The translations under genes and the position numbers were made by a program. The notes beneath the pieces were generated by a model. That model was not told the DNA's origin. It did no database searches and saw only the letters and a program-made list of their open reading frames with translations. From Lepas anatifera (Eukaryota; Arthropoda; Thecostraca; Lepadidae): DNA of 64,000 bases. The DNA is taken from assembly GCA_034440635.1 (NCBI GenBank), contig JAOTON010001596.1, positions 62,001 through 126,000 of the forward strand, in the 5' to 3' direction. Of the stretch, positions 11,173 through 22,285 are shown piece by piece (the stretch's first letter is position 1; every line of letters starts with the position of its first letter).

Positions 11173-12365
11173 TTAACCTTCGCCCGGGTGGGGATCTTTT
11201 TAGCCCCCTCGGGCTTTTCCAAAGTGGCCAAAAAACGGCGGCGCACAGCGCCACCATACTTAGTCTATCTGTTTCTACATCATTTTTACATCTTCCGTCA
11301 AATTTTTAGGTCCAGGTCATGTCAGGTCAGGTCACCAGGCCAGGTACAGTGACCTCACCTCAAACAAAGCTTAGGGCTGCATAACTAAACGGAGGGTTAA
11401 TCGATCAAGTCGAAACTCATACCACATATTGGGCCCACGAGGAGCTACAACATATGTTCCGGGATTTTTTATATTGATGACCTAAGGTCATGTGCAGAGC
11501 ATGTCCTCCCCACTGTAAATACATGGGGAAAATCACGAAATGAGCTTTTCTCAGTATGAATGGATGAAATCAGCTTAAAACATCGGTTAAGACTTTCTCT
11601 TAGCCCATTTCTGAAGTTGATACAAAACATTTTGACTTGTGACCTTTGAAAGGTCACCTTAGGTCAAATAAGCATTGTTTGGTGTGTTACTCTATACATT
11701 TTGAATAAACAAAGACAGAACATGTATTTTGTCACCAAAGTGTTTGTATAGTCACTGCAAGTCAAATGATATACATCATGACTATACCAGATCTTGTTGG
11801 GTCAAACTGTTGACCTGAGTCAGGTCAAATTTCTAAATTTGACCTAGCATAGCAATATTATATATCATTCGATTTGTATTGACGAGAGGATTACAACGGT
11901 GTATCAACTATGGCTGCATCTTGCTTGGTTTTGAAGTTATTAGCGTAAAAGGAAACACCCTTATGCATGGGTGGATCTGGACATTCCGAAGAACATTCCG
12001 AATATTCAGTGACCTGTAGCTCCTTAGGCTTTAACCTTACCCAAAAATCATTACCACTAAATAAAAGAGCAACTCAAGTGCTTTCGATTGGTTTGAACAA
12101 AATGTTTTTAGCTATCATAGTTTTTGAGATATATGAGGTTTTCTTAGTACACCTCATATTAGCAATTTTGACCTATTTTGACCTCTGGTGACCTATATAT
12201 TGACCTGACGAGAAAAATGACCTAAGTATTTTGGATTTAATCTTTGAAGAGCTTTTGATTGCTGTTTGCACTTTTTTCTAGCTCTCTTAGTTTTTGAGAT
12301 CGTGGATGTCTTTTTTAGCCCCCCAGGGCGAAGGTGGCTCGTACCCGCCACCGGGACAAGGTTAA
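11173..12365. mobile_element. TTAA-flanked AGGTCA-rich element, group D (complete)
   Basis: The element is bounded by TTAA at 11,173-11,176 and 12,362-12,365. Its ends are CCTTCGCCCGGG and GGGACAAGG, both GC-rich, while the interior is AT-rich. TGACCT/AGGTCA hexamers recur throughout; at 11,314-11,334 three stand as AGGTCA, 4 nt, AGGTCA, overlapping AGGTCA. The same unit, interrupted, is at 20,948-25,349. TTAA duplication is typical of piggyBac-type transposition. There is no transposase. Confidence 0.75.
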
Positions 12366-12371
12366 GAGAAT

Positions 12372-12803
12372 TTGACCGTCTTGAGGGCAGGCGGAGGAGA
12401 TCTAAGCAATTTTACAATATCGTACAGTACATTTCTCCGAGAGCGAGCTGTCAGTCGGGCAGAGGCGACTGCGAAGGCCAAAACTAACTTTCAAGGGACA
12501 ACTCCAATCTTTGCCAAGATGGAAAACTCTTCAGAGACACATGTGGTACCTCACAGAAGAAGCAATGGTGTTTGCGCTCTTTGGCGCAAAGTCCCAGACA
12601 ACCTGAGGGCCTTAAAGACTGTAAAGCTGATTACGTTTACTCCACAGGATGCACCATCTCTGGGAAAACCTGAGTTCCCGCAGAACTTCGGTGAAACCAC
12701 AAAGCTGCAGAGGCTTGGTCATACCTTCGTCCCAGCATCTCTTCAAGGACGCAGCCTTTGGAAGGGGGTGGCTCAGCACGCCACCCTAGACATGGGCCGA
12801 TGA
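12372..12803 (+). CDS. Unrecognised open frame, 143 codons
   Basis: An uninterrupted frame encodes a basic protein with no domain I recognise. Its neighbours are two TTAA elements, so it is either target DNA between them or the relic of an older gene. A methionine at 12,372 is the first in frame. Length and amino-acid mix are compatible with a real protein, but nothing confirms it. Confidence 0.25.
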   Translation: MTVLRAGGGDLSNFTISYSTFLRERAVSRAEATAKAKTNFQGTTPIFAKMENSSETHVVPHRRSNGVCALWRKVPDNLRALKTVKLITFTPQDAPSLGKPEFPQNFGETTKLQRLGHTFVPASLQGRSLWKGVAQHATLDMGR

Positions 12804-13035
12804 TTCAGAGTTTATCAAGACAGCTGAGCTTGTACAGAGTTGGTTTTAACCCGCGCCCTACCGGGGTCCGGCACCACCTTCACCCCACCGGGGGCATCGA
12901 TGGCCCCCTCTAACTCCGAAAATATGGGAGTTAGCGTAAACCTATAAAGTGCATTAGAAAGCTCGCGAGAGTTCAGTACGAAATTACTTTGCATGTTTAA
13001 GCGCATAGGTCAATGGTTTGACCTCCAGAGGTCAA

Positions 13036-13260
13036 TATGAGCTTAGTGGTGTTCAAATTGACCATTATCTGCCAAATTATTATTTTTATTTTAGATCTAA
13101 GTTCACACTGAAAGAATAGATACAGTAATAATCAGAGCTTTCGACTTCAAGTCATCTTCAGCAATGATACATTTTTGAGCACAAAAATTCCAAAAGACAA
13201 GCACACGCTTAGGAGCCACCACTTCTTCCTGCAGAATTAAAAAAACGCATTCATACACAG
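13036..13260 (-). repeat. Penelope pseudo-LTR (minus) with hammerhead-like core
   Basis: This matches the plus-strand copies at about 15,010 and 18,600. On the minus strand CTGAAGA (13,161-13,155) is followed by a 12-nt self-pairing stretch and GAAA (13,142-13,139). CTGANGA, helix II, GAAA is the conserved core of hammerhead ribozymes, which are known in Penelope pseudo-LTRs. I could not confirm helices I and III. Confidence 0.6.
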
Positions 13261-13371
13261 TATACATATCAATATTTTCTTTCCTAAAACAGTTATATTT
13301 TTAATTTTTTACATATATCACGCATCACATGACCAACTAGATTTTTGTTTTGTAATTATTATTATATATAT

Positions 13372-14999
13372 TTAAGGTGATTTGTGGGTGATATGCCAAG
13401 AAGCTGACATGGTATTCATTTTGGGTTCAAGATTACGTATAAAAATGGATTCCTTGATTTTCGTTTCTGCGGGGTCCCGGTTAACACTTAAAATTTCAAT
13501 CCGAAATAGGGAATTAATTTCATCATCACTTAGGTCTTTATGATAGTGTAATATATGGTCGCCGAAGGGTGTGTCCACTCTATGTAGGCGAGCATCACCT
13601 AATGATTGATTGATTGATTATTGGGGCTAAAGGGCGCACCAGCATCACCTAAATGTTCGTTTAGACGGTACCTAATGGGTCTTTTGCTCTCGCCTACATA
13701 TGAATGGACATTCTTTAACTGCTCACATTTAGTGCAGGTGGCCTGATAAACAACGAGCCGGGTCATACATTTGCCCCGAAGGCCACACTCACAAGCATGA
13801 CAGTGTTTGTTTCCAGCTGGACAGGGAGGATGCATCAGAGCAGATCGTATCAGTTTCTCTTTTAGGGGAGTTCCAGAAGTCCAGGATATGCAGATGGGTA
13901 ATTTTGAGGCTCTGATGATTCCTTGTATCCGTTTAGACAGTGTATCATTAACGAACGGCAGGCGCATGTAAATGACATCAGTACGACTTCTTTGTTCTTG
14001 CAGGGGCTATTGTGTGACTTAAGAATTTTAGAATCATTTGATGCAGAATTTCTTGTACATGATCGTATGGTGCTGGTGATGAGCTTTTGAGGGTAACCAT
14101 TGAGCGAGAAAAGTCTAGCTATTTTTTCTATGCTACGTTGTTTAGCTACTGTGTCGGATGAGCAGCGGATTGCTCTATTTATCTGTGTATGTAGAATGTT
14201 TCTTTTGGTTGACATAGGGTGGGCGGAATCAAAAGGAAGGATTATTGGTGCTGTCATAGATTTCATGTAGAGTTCTGTAGAATAAAAACTATGTTTTACT
14301 GTGATAAGAGTATCCAAAAAAGCTATAGTGCCTGGGTCTTGTGCATGTTCCATGGTGAATTTTATGGCAGGATTGTAGGAGTTCCATTGATTGAAAAAGT
14401 TTTGTAATGAGTCAAACCCATGGGTCCGTACTCCCCATATGTCATCAATGTAGCGGACATAGAAGATTGGATTCAGTGTCTGTCCCGCCATGAAGGTAGT
14501 TTCTAGCTTATGCATGAAAGCAACAGCCACAGGGGGCGCTGTTCTGCTACCCATTGCTAGTCCTGTTGTTTGCTGGTAATATTTCTCCCCAAATCGTACA
14601 TAACTATTCTGGAGTACGTGACTTATTAATGTGCGAAGATTAGTGATTGATATGCCGAAAAGGTTGATTTGGTCTGCATTGCTTTCAATTAAGGACATTG
14701 TTGCGTCTATGCCTTCTTGAATGGGAATAATACCATAGAGGTTAACCACATCAAAGGAGAAAACAACACTTTTCGGGGGAGATGATGCAGAAATCTAGTT
14801 CTAAGTCTGTTTAGAAAGTCGTCTGTGTTTTATAGATGTGCTGGAACAAATTTGAGGATTTGAGAAAGGATACATTGTGGCAGCCACGATAACTTGTCAA
14901 GGGGGTTACCACAGGCAGAGACTATAGGACGGAGTGGGTTCGAAAGCTTGTGTGTTTTTGGAAGCCCATAAAACTCCGCCGTCCGGCAATGTTGGGGTA
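13372..14999 (-). pseudogene. Penelope-like ORF, reverse transcriptase and GIY-YIG (truncated, inverted copy)
   Basis: The minus-strand frame of 14,749-13,862 covers the RT: VNLYGIIPIQEGIDATMS, QQTTGLAMGSRTAPP and FYVRYIDDIWGV, where YIDD is the catalytic box. After a frame change near 13,960 the C-terminal part has a cysteine/histidine cluster (HACECGLRGKC) and HSYVGESKRPIRYRLNEHL, the GIY-YIG endonuclease region of Penelope-like elements. A 38-bp insertion at 13,603-13,640 then breaks GIY-YIG; its last part resumes at 13,578-13,372. The 5' end is lost at about 14,999, where the sequence joins the other copy. Confidence 0.88.
13603..13640 (-). mobile_element. 38-bp retroposed tail fragment with 12-bp TSD
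   Basis: AGCATCACCTAA occurs at 13,591-13,602 and 13,641-13,652, flanking 38 bp that read on the minus strand GGTGCGCCCTTTAGCCCC and then (AATC)n. The other Penelope copy lacks the insert. A short body with a simple-repeat tail and a 12-bp duplication indicates an extremely 5'-truncated LINE or SINE. Confidence 0.8.
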
Positions 15000-15009
15000 G
15001 AAGGCGGTG

Positions 15010-15240
15010 AGGTATTCATAGAATCTTGTCTTTTTGATTTTTTTGCTCAAAAATGTATTATTGCTGAAGATGACTTGAAGCCGAAAGCTCCGATTATTAC
15101 TGTATCTATTCTTTCAGTGTGAATTTAGATCTAAAATAAAAATAATAAGTTGGCAGATAATGGTCAATTTCGACACCACTAAGCTCATAATAACAATGCT
15201 GCTGCCAACTGTTCTCCGCATACTTAGTTCTTATCCTAGA
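15010..15240 (+). repeat. Penelope pseudo-LTR (plus, internal) with hammerhead-like core
   Basis: CTGAAGA lies at 15,064-15,070 and GAAA at 15,083-15,086. One base in the helix II region differs from the other two copies and weakens the pairing. The sequence continues into AATAAAAATAATAAGTTGGC and the start of the long open frame. Confidence 0.6.
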
Positions 15241-18200
15241 GATGACCAAACTTTGGAGACTGTATCTTTCTTTCGGCTAAATTCTAAACTAGCTCATGTT
15301 ACGGGACGTATCAACTTTCTTCTAGACTGCAGATATCTTAATATAACACCAAAATTCATCTCAAACAAGACATTGCAGCTCAAAAACACGAATGGAAGAA
15401 GAATATCAACGAAAATAGACAGACTAGAAAAATCAAAACTAAATGAAGAGATCAAATCGCCCTTCAGAACTAAGGCCTTCCTACAGCGAAGTTTATGTAG
15501 ATCAAGTGGTATTCTCAAAAATACTGGATCCCACTGGCAGTGGGCCCATTACCAAGGTAAGTCGATTTTAAGAGAGGAGCTAGAAATGGGCAGAGAGCGT
15601 CTTCTTAAGAAACTAGAGCTTTTGTCTTCACAACAGAAGCACACTACTTTGAACTATAAGCTTTGCGAAACAGTCAAGCTTCCCCAGACTATCACAACGG
15701 TGGGAGGCTCCTGTTCCCAGCCATTGTTTTTTCCTAAAGGAGATGTAACCCCACCGTGTCTCCCAAGGGAAGGATTACCCTCAACCGGAAGTCACCAGAA
15801 CACTATGTGTGGTGGATTATCTCAAAATAATACTCGGCTGCACTCTACTGGTCTGGAAATCTTCACCGACAGTGTTTCTGTTATCAGCTCGTCTTTCGAC
15901 CGGGAAGCACCTAAAAGATCAAGATGCTTTTCCTGTCAGGACTCTACGCTTTGGCAGTTAGCTTACAAATATTTGCGAGAATTTCTTTCTGACATTATTC
16001 AATCGTGTTCTTGTCTGACAACCTCTTTGAAGACGATATTTCGAAAGAAAACCAGCGAGTCTAGAAACCAATCGATTCCGGACCAGGAACAGACTTTCCG
16101 CTTACCTGAGACTATTCTAGATCCTACACTTAACCAGGGCACTACCTCATCAAAAAGTGAAGAACAGCCGGCTCCGTTAAGAACACAACCTGAACTTCCA
16201 GCCCAATCTTCTACCCGTTTGGTAAATTTGTCGGAAACGGATATTAGCCCATCACTGGCACAAATACTGGAAAAGGGCCCGAACTTCGCTGTGACTAGAA
16301 ATATCTCAACATCTCTTCTAAGTGACGTCAAGGTCGGGATTGAGAGGGCTTTCTACGGATATAAATGGAAAGATTTCTTTCAATCAAAGAAAAGAGAGAC
16401 AGAAACAAACCAGACAAATACCAACAGCCAACTTCAACCTGATACGGGCACGTCTCGACCATGTGATAAGCTCCCGTTGCCCAAACCTTTCTTCCCAGAC
16501 TCAGATTCCCCCCAGCCACCCAAACCATCGAAGCATACGGCGCTTCAACTGGAGGAGACTAAAACTAAAATAATGAAAGCTTACCGCCATAATAACACAC
16601 CAATAAAACATAACATCTCTACGGCACAACGCAAAGATCTAAAGGCCCTCTGTAATGATAACACTACTATCATAAAAAGGTCGGATAAGTGCAAGAGCTT
16701 GGTTATCATGAACAAAGAAAACTACATCAAACAAGCCGAGGATATAGTTGGAAGTTATAAGCATACAAAAAAAATCCCACCACTAAACTAGAAGCGGAAA
16801 CAAAAAGACTCATGAAGAAAACCCTCAACGACTGTCTTCCAGAGGAATACCTTCGCCGCCTTCTACCCCAACATTGCCGGACGGCGGAGTTTTATGGGCT
16901 TCCAAAAACACACAAGCCTTCGAACCCACTCCGTCCTATAGTCTCTGCCTGTGGTAACCCCCTTGACAAGTTATCGTGGCTACTACAATGTATCCTTTCT
17001 CAAATCCTCAAATTTGTTCCAGCACATCTAGAAAACACAGACGACTTTCTAAACAGACTTAGAACTAGGTTTCCGCATCATCTCCCCCGAAAAGTGTTGT
17101 TTTCTCCTTTGATGTGGTTAACCTCTATGGTATTATTCCCATTCAAGAAGGCATAGACGCAACAATGTCCTTAATTGAAAGCAATGCAGACCAAATCAAC
17201 CTTTTCGGCATATCAATCACTAATCTTCGCACAATAATAAGTCACGTACTCCAGAATAGTTATGTACGATTTGGGGAGAAATATTACCAGCAAACAACAG
17301 GACTAGCAATGGGTAGCAGAACAGCGCACCCTGTGGCTGTTGCTTTTATGCATAAGCTAGAAACTACCTTCATGGCGGGACAGACACTGAATCCAATCTT
17401 CTATGTCCGCTATATTGATGACATATGGGGAGTATGAACCCATGGGTTTGACTCATTACAAAACTTTTTCAATAAATGGAACTCCTACAATCCTGCCATA
17501 AAATTCACTATGGAACATGCACAAGACCCAGGCACTATAGCTTTTTTGGATACCCTTATCACAGTAAAACATAGTTTTTATTCTAGAGAACTCTACATGA
17601 AACCTATGACAGCACCAATAATCCTTACTTTTGATTCCGCCCACCCTATGTCAACCAAAAGAAACATTCTACATACACAGATAACTAGAGCAATCCGCTG
17701 CTCATCCGACACAGTAGCTAAACAACGTAGCATAGAAAAAATAGCTAGACTTTTCTCGCTCAATGGTTACCCTCAAAAGCTCATCACCAGCACCATACGA
17801 TCATGCACAAGAAATTCTGCATCAAATGATTCTAAAACTCTTAAGTCACACAATAGCCCCTGCAAGAACAAAAAAGTCGTACTGATGTCATTTACATGCG
17901 CCTGCCGTTCGTTAATGATACACTGTCTAAACGGATACAAGGAATCATCAGAGCCTCAAAACTACCCATCCGCATATCCTGGACTTCTGGAACTCCCCTA
18001 AAACAAAAACTGATACGATCTGCTCTGATGCATCCTCCCTGTCCAGCTGGAAACAAACACTGTCATGCTTGTGAGTGTGGCCTTCGGGGCAAATGTATGA
18101 CCCGGCTCGTTGTTTATCAGGCCACCTGCACTAAATGTGAGCAGTTAGGGAATGTCCATTCATATGTAGGCGAGAGCAAAAGACCCATTAGGTACCGTCT

Positions 18201-18441
18201 AAACAAACATTTAGGTGATGCTCGCCTACATAGAGTGGACACGCCCTTCGGTGATCATATATTACACTATCATAAAGACCTAAGTGATGATGAAATTAAT
18301 TCCCTATTTCGGATCGAAATTTTAAGTGTTAACCGGGACGTCGCAGAAACTAAAATCAAGGAACCCATTTTTGTACGTGATATTGAACCCAAAATGAATA
18401 CCATGTCAGCTCTTTGGCCTATCACCCACAAATCACCTTAA
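15160..18441 (+). pseudogene. Penelope-like ORF (RT plus GIY-YIG), longer copy
   Basis: The first open stretch (15,160-16,791, 543 codons) is the long N-terminal region and has no catalytic box. RT follows at 16,812-17,156 (EFYGLPKTHKPSNPLRPIVS), then in another frame at 17,114-17,437 (TTGLAMGSRTAHP and YVRYIDDIWGV). A TGA replaces an Arg codon directly after the YIDD box (17,438-17,440, compare the minus copy). Reading resumes at 17,510-18,001 and, after a further shift, 17,896-18,441 carries the HACECGLRGKC cluster and the YVGESKRPIRYRLNKHLGDA part of the GIY-YIG nuclease, intact here. The protein would copy element RNA at a nick made by GIY-YIG. At least three lesions make it a pseudogene. 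Confidence 0.88.
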
Positions 18442-18502
18442 ATATATATAATAATAATTACAAAACAAAAATCTAGTTGGTCTTGTGATGCGTGATATAT
18501 GT

Positions 18503-18504
<2 letters not shown>

Positions 18505-18560
<56 letters not shown>
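18505..18560. repeat. (AT)n microsatellite in the Penelope 3' region
   Basis: About 56 bp of nearly pure TA dinucleotides with one interruption, absent from the other Penelope copies. It is therefore a new expansion within this copy. Confidence 0.9.
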
Positions 18561-18599
18561 ACTGTTTTAAGAAAGAAAATATTGATATGTATACTGGGT

Positions 18600-18856
18600 A
18601 TGAAAGCGTGTTTTTAATTCTGCAGGAAGAAGTGGTTGCTCCTAAGCGTGTGCTTGTCTTTTTAAGTTTTTGTGCTAAAAAAATATATCATTGCTGAAGA
18701 TGACTTGAAGTCGAAAGCTCCGATTATTACTGTATCTATTCCTTCAGTGTGAATTTAGATCTAAAATAAAAATAATAAGTTGGCAGATAATGGTCAATTT
18801 CGACACCACTAAGCCTATAATAACAATGCTGCTGCCAACTGTTCTCCGCATACTTA
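18600..18856 (+). repeat. Penelope pseudo-LTR (plus, 3') with hammerhead-like core
   Basis: CTGAAGA is at 18,694-18,700, a self-pairing GACTTGAAGTC at 18,702-18,712 and GAAA at 18,713-18,716. The copy ends at CCGCATACTTA directly before the target duplication. Confidence 0.6.
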
Positions 18857-19706
18857 CTCCAGAGGTCAAGTTAGGTCATGATAGGCTAGTTTCACTAAAA
18901 TATGCAATGCTTAAGAAAACTGGGCATAACTCTTATGCCATTAAAGGTATTGAGATCTGGTAAAGTGCATTTGATAGAAAAATGCCAGAACATTTTCGCT
19001 ATGTGAAACGTGATGACCTGCCAGCAGTGGCTTGAACTCCAGAGGTTACCTCGTGACCTAATATAACCTGAGGTCACTAAAGGTCAGAAATTGACCTTAC
19101 TGTATATCAAATGAAAGCCAGTGACGAGACATACACAATGATGTTTGATTCAACGCTTTAGCTTAATTAAGCCAAAATTTATAGTTAAAATACAGTTTTT
19201 GACCCCTGGTGACCTTGGATGACCTTGAAGAGGCCAAAGGGCAAATATGGCCCCTCGGATCCGTCAAAGGGTGTCCAAGAACACTTCTCTGAGTAAGCTG
19301 AGCATTTACAATCTTGTTTGTGACTTTTAGATCATAATGCAGCTTTTCCCCATGCTTTTTCAATGGGAGAGGTCACCTCGTGACCTGACCTCAGGTAAAG
19401 AAATCGAAAAATCCCAGATATATATCTTGTAGACCCTGGAGGGGTCATGAAGTGTAGGAACCTTCAATTGATCGACTAAGAAATGTAGCTCTTATAGAGC
19501 TCAAAAGTTGAAGTGAGGTGACCTTTGTTGACCTCGCCTTGGTGACTTGACCCTGGGTGACCCGGGGTAAAAATTTGGGGGATGGTGGGAAAATGATGGG
19601 GTGAGAGATAAAACTCCCAACTGCGGTGCTGTGCCTCGTCACTTTTCTGCTATCCCGAAAAAATATCAGTGGGGTCATCGATGACCCCCATTGGGGCGAG
19701 GGTTAA

Positions 19707-20947
19707 GTCCGTGAATGAATGTGGAGAGGGGGTGAAATTAAAGGGAGATACGTGAAAAGTTCAATGGATAACAAAAGGTCACAACAATTTGTTTCAGAAG
19801 TCCTATTCCCATTTTTGCGAATTTAGCCTCCACATGCCTTAAAATCGCTCTCAAAGTCAACATTTCGAGACGACTTATGGAGAATTCTCACTATGATCAA
19901 ATGACGTAGGCTCGGCAATGACCATCAATTTCTATAAGAACTAGGTCATATCTGTCCTTAACAGTGGTGTAGAACCTCAAACTATCACAGATTTTTTTTG
20001 AAAAAACAACAACATTCCAAAACTCTTTTGAATCAGAAATATAGGACTTTAAAGAAATCACAATTGACCAATCAGAAGCACATTAATTCTCATATCTGGG
20101 TCATGTGACCTAGCTGACGCAAAAGTTTCGTCACCCTGGTAATTCTGTAGGAAACGAATGACGCCCCGAGGTACGAAACGATTGAAGACTTGAGTAATTA
20201 TTTTATGCTCCCTTTTTAGGGCAAACTGACTTATTTTGTAGTTTTATAGGCTATGTAAAATTAATTCAACTACAAATACAGGAGAACAGACATTTTTATT
20301 ACAAAAAATACTTAAAAACTTAAAATAGCCTTTGAAAACATTGAGATGAAGAATAGGTACCGGCTTTCTACCGGTACCGTTAACATATTTCAATAATAGT
20401 TGAGTGGCCTCCAAAATTTTTCCAAGGATTCAAAAATAATTGACAGGTTCGTAATCGATATTTTTTAAATAGCAAGTAGCCACACTATATTTTGTCGCGC
20501 ATCCCCTTCAATTCAGTACTATTTGAACAAGATTGCATGTGGCAAAAAAATCCGTCCATACCTTTTGCAGACAGTCCAGCAGCACCGCCAGGAGTCCCCT
20601 ACACTGACAAAGGGTGCACTGAACCAGCTGCCAGTGCGCTAGCCATAGTCAGTGCGCCTGCTGAGGCAGTCATTATAGTGCAATAACTGTGACACCTGTT
20701 TCAAAGTAGTGCACAGACTATATCTATGATTTCCATGAGAAGAATTGATGTGCATATAGCGGCTTTTTTACTGACCTGTTGAAATATTCGTAAGAGATGA
20801 AAACTCATCACCCCGTGCTTGGTTTACTGTCACTGTCATTTCACTCACAGTTGGAGAGGTCCCAAGCGAGCCAGATGCTTTGTGTAAACCTAGATTCGAA
20901 ACGAATTCATGCTTAATATCCTTCGCACCTACATCGGGGGGCAAGAG
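19707..20947. other. Non-coding interval with a decayed pseudo-LTR-like segment
   Basis: No gene seen. At about 20,150-20,195 GAATGACGCCCCGAGG and TACGAAACG resemble a decayed hammerhead-type core of a different Penelope family. The rest is AT-rich and unassigned. Confidence 0.35.
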
Positions 20948-21194
20948 TTAATAATGATGGCGGGCTTTTCAGACCCCCTATCGGATTTTTTTAAAGTGAC
21001 CGGAAAACGACGGCGCGCAGCGCCGCCGAACTTCGTCTAGCTGTTCCTTTACCATTTTTACATCTTTCCTAAAAATTTTAGCTCAAGGTTATATTAGGTA
21101 AGGTCACCAGTGAGAAACATTTTTTGAGGAGTGACCTCACCTAAAAAAAATGGTTAGCACTGCATAACTAAAAAGAAGGTAATCGAAGAAGGTA

Positions 21195-22062
21195 GCCAGT
21201 AACAGGTGCATTGACGGGGGAGGACGCAGGTACCCACCCTCCTCTGGTTTTTCGAAGACAGCATAAAAACAGCGGCCAGTAGTGCCGTCATACTTCGTAT
21301 ACCTTTTTTATCATCAGTTTTACAACTTTTGTCAAAATTTTAAGGTCAGGTCATCTCAGGTCAGGTCACCAGTACAGGTCAAGTGACCTGACCTTAAAAA
21401 AGGTTTAAGATAGTATAAGTCAGAACAGGGTGTACTTATCCGATTGAAACTCATATCACATAGTGGGCCCAAAGAATTCTCTAAAATATGTTCCGGTATT
21501 TTTTGATATCGATGACCTAAGGTCAGGTACGATCCATGACCTCTCCATTGGAAATAGATGGTGAAAATGATTTTAACTGAATAACTTAGTAACGGATGGT
21601 GATAGACCATTTATTGTAGCTGTATTAGATTCGCCTTGGCTCTGTGGTTCAAATGATATGAGTCTATCTATTTTGACCTTGAACTGAGCTCAGGTCAGGT
21701 CAAATCCTTTATTTGACCCAGCAAGGTCATATTATACATCATTCGATTCGGCTTGCTGCCAGGATTCATCTGGTTTAAGTCGTTTTGCTTTATCTTTGCT
21801 TGTTCAGATGAAATGGCCGAAAACCTTAATTGACATGTTATCCCTATGACGGTAAGTTTTGACTTCTGGTGACCTTAAATGTGACCTGAAAAAATGGTTG
21901 AAATATTTTCGATGGAAAAGTGGATGGGCCACCAAACTCCGTTTACAGTTTTTCGCTACCTAGCGTGGTTCTCGAGATCTTCAGGGGGGGGGTGGGGGTG
22001 CGAGTACCCGCCACCCCCGTCAAAGCGAAGTTGGCTCAGACCCCCGTCAATGCGCGTGTTAA
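21195..22062. mobile_element. TTAA-flanked AGGTCA-rich element, group B (left end eroded)
   Basis: The right end CCCCCGTCAATGCGCGTG stops at TTAA (22,059-22,062). The left side has GCATTGACGGGGGAGG near 21,208, which matches the inverted terminus. The complete sibling is at 26,924-27,776, in opposite orientation. Tandem AGGTCA hexamers occur at 21,343-21,368. Confidence 0.65.
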
Positions 22063-22285
22063 TTAATCAAATTGAAACTCATACCAAAAAGTGCATCTAC
22101 CAGGAGCTACAACATGTGTTATGGGATTTTCGATATTAGTAACCTAAGGTCATGTACAGAGCATAACCTCCCCATTGCAAATGCATGGGGGAAATCACGA
22201 AATGAGCTTTTCTTAGTAACTATTGATGGAATCAGCTTCAAATATCGGTTAGGACTTGTTCTTAGCCCATTTCTGGATTTGATAC

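Larger units (their letters stand above)
13036..18856. mobile_element. Penelope-like retroelement composite: inverted truncated copy plus longer copy, 13-bp TSD
   Basis: Two Penelope-like copies lie tail-outward. A 5'-truncated copy on the minus strand (about 13,036-14,999) is joined to a longer plus-strand copy (about 15,000-18,856). Three copies of the pseudo-LTR are present: minus at about 13,036-13,260, plus at about 15,010-15,240, plus at about 18,600-18,856. The whole is flanked by CTCCAGAGGTCAA (13,023-13,035 and 18,857-18,869). Internal pseudo-LTRs and an inverted partial copy are the known arrangement of Penelope elements. The two copies are nearly identical, so the event is comparatively recent, although both are already damaged. 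Confidence 0.9.
12846..19706. mobile_element. TTAA-flanked AGGTCA-rich element, group A, split by a Penelope composite
   Basis: The left end is TTAA followed by CCCGCGCCC (12,846); the right end is GGGGCGAGGGTTAA (TTAA at 19,703-19,706). The left arm is 12,846-13,035 and the right arm 18,857-19,706; both match the complete copy at 57,045-58,077 in the same orientation. The Penelope composite at 13,036-18,856 interrupts it inside CTCCAGAGGTCAA, which is duplicated on both sides. The near-palindrome around ATCGAT is present but decayed at both ends. Confidence 0.85.
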
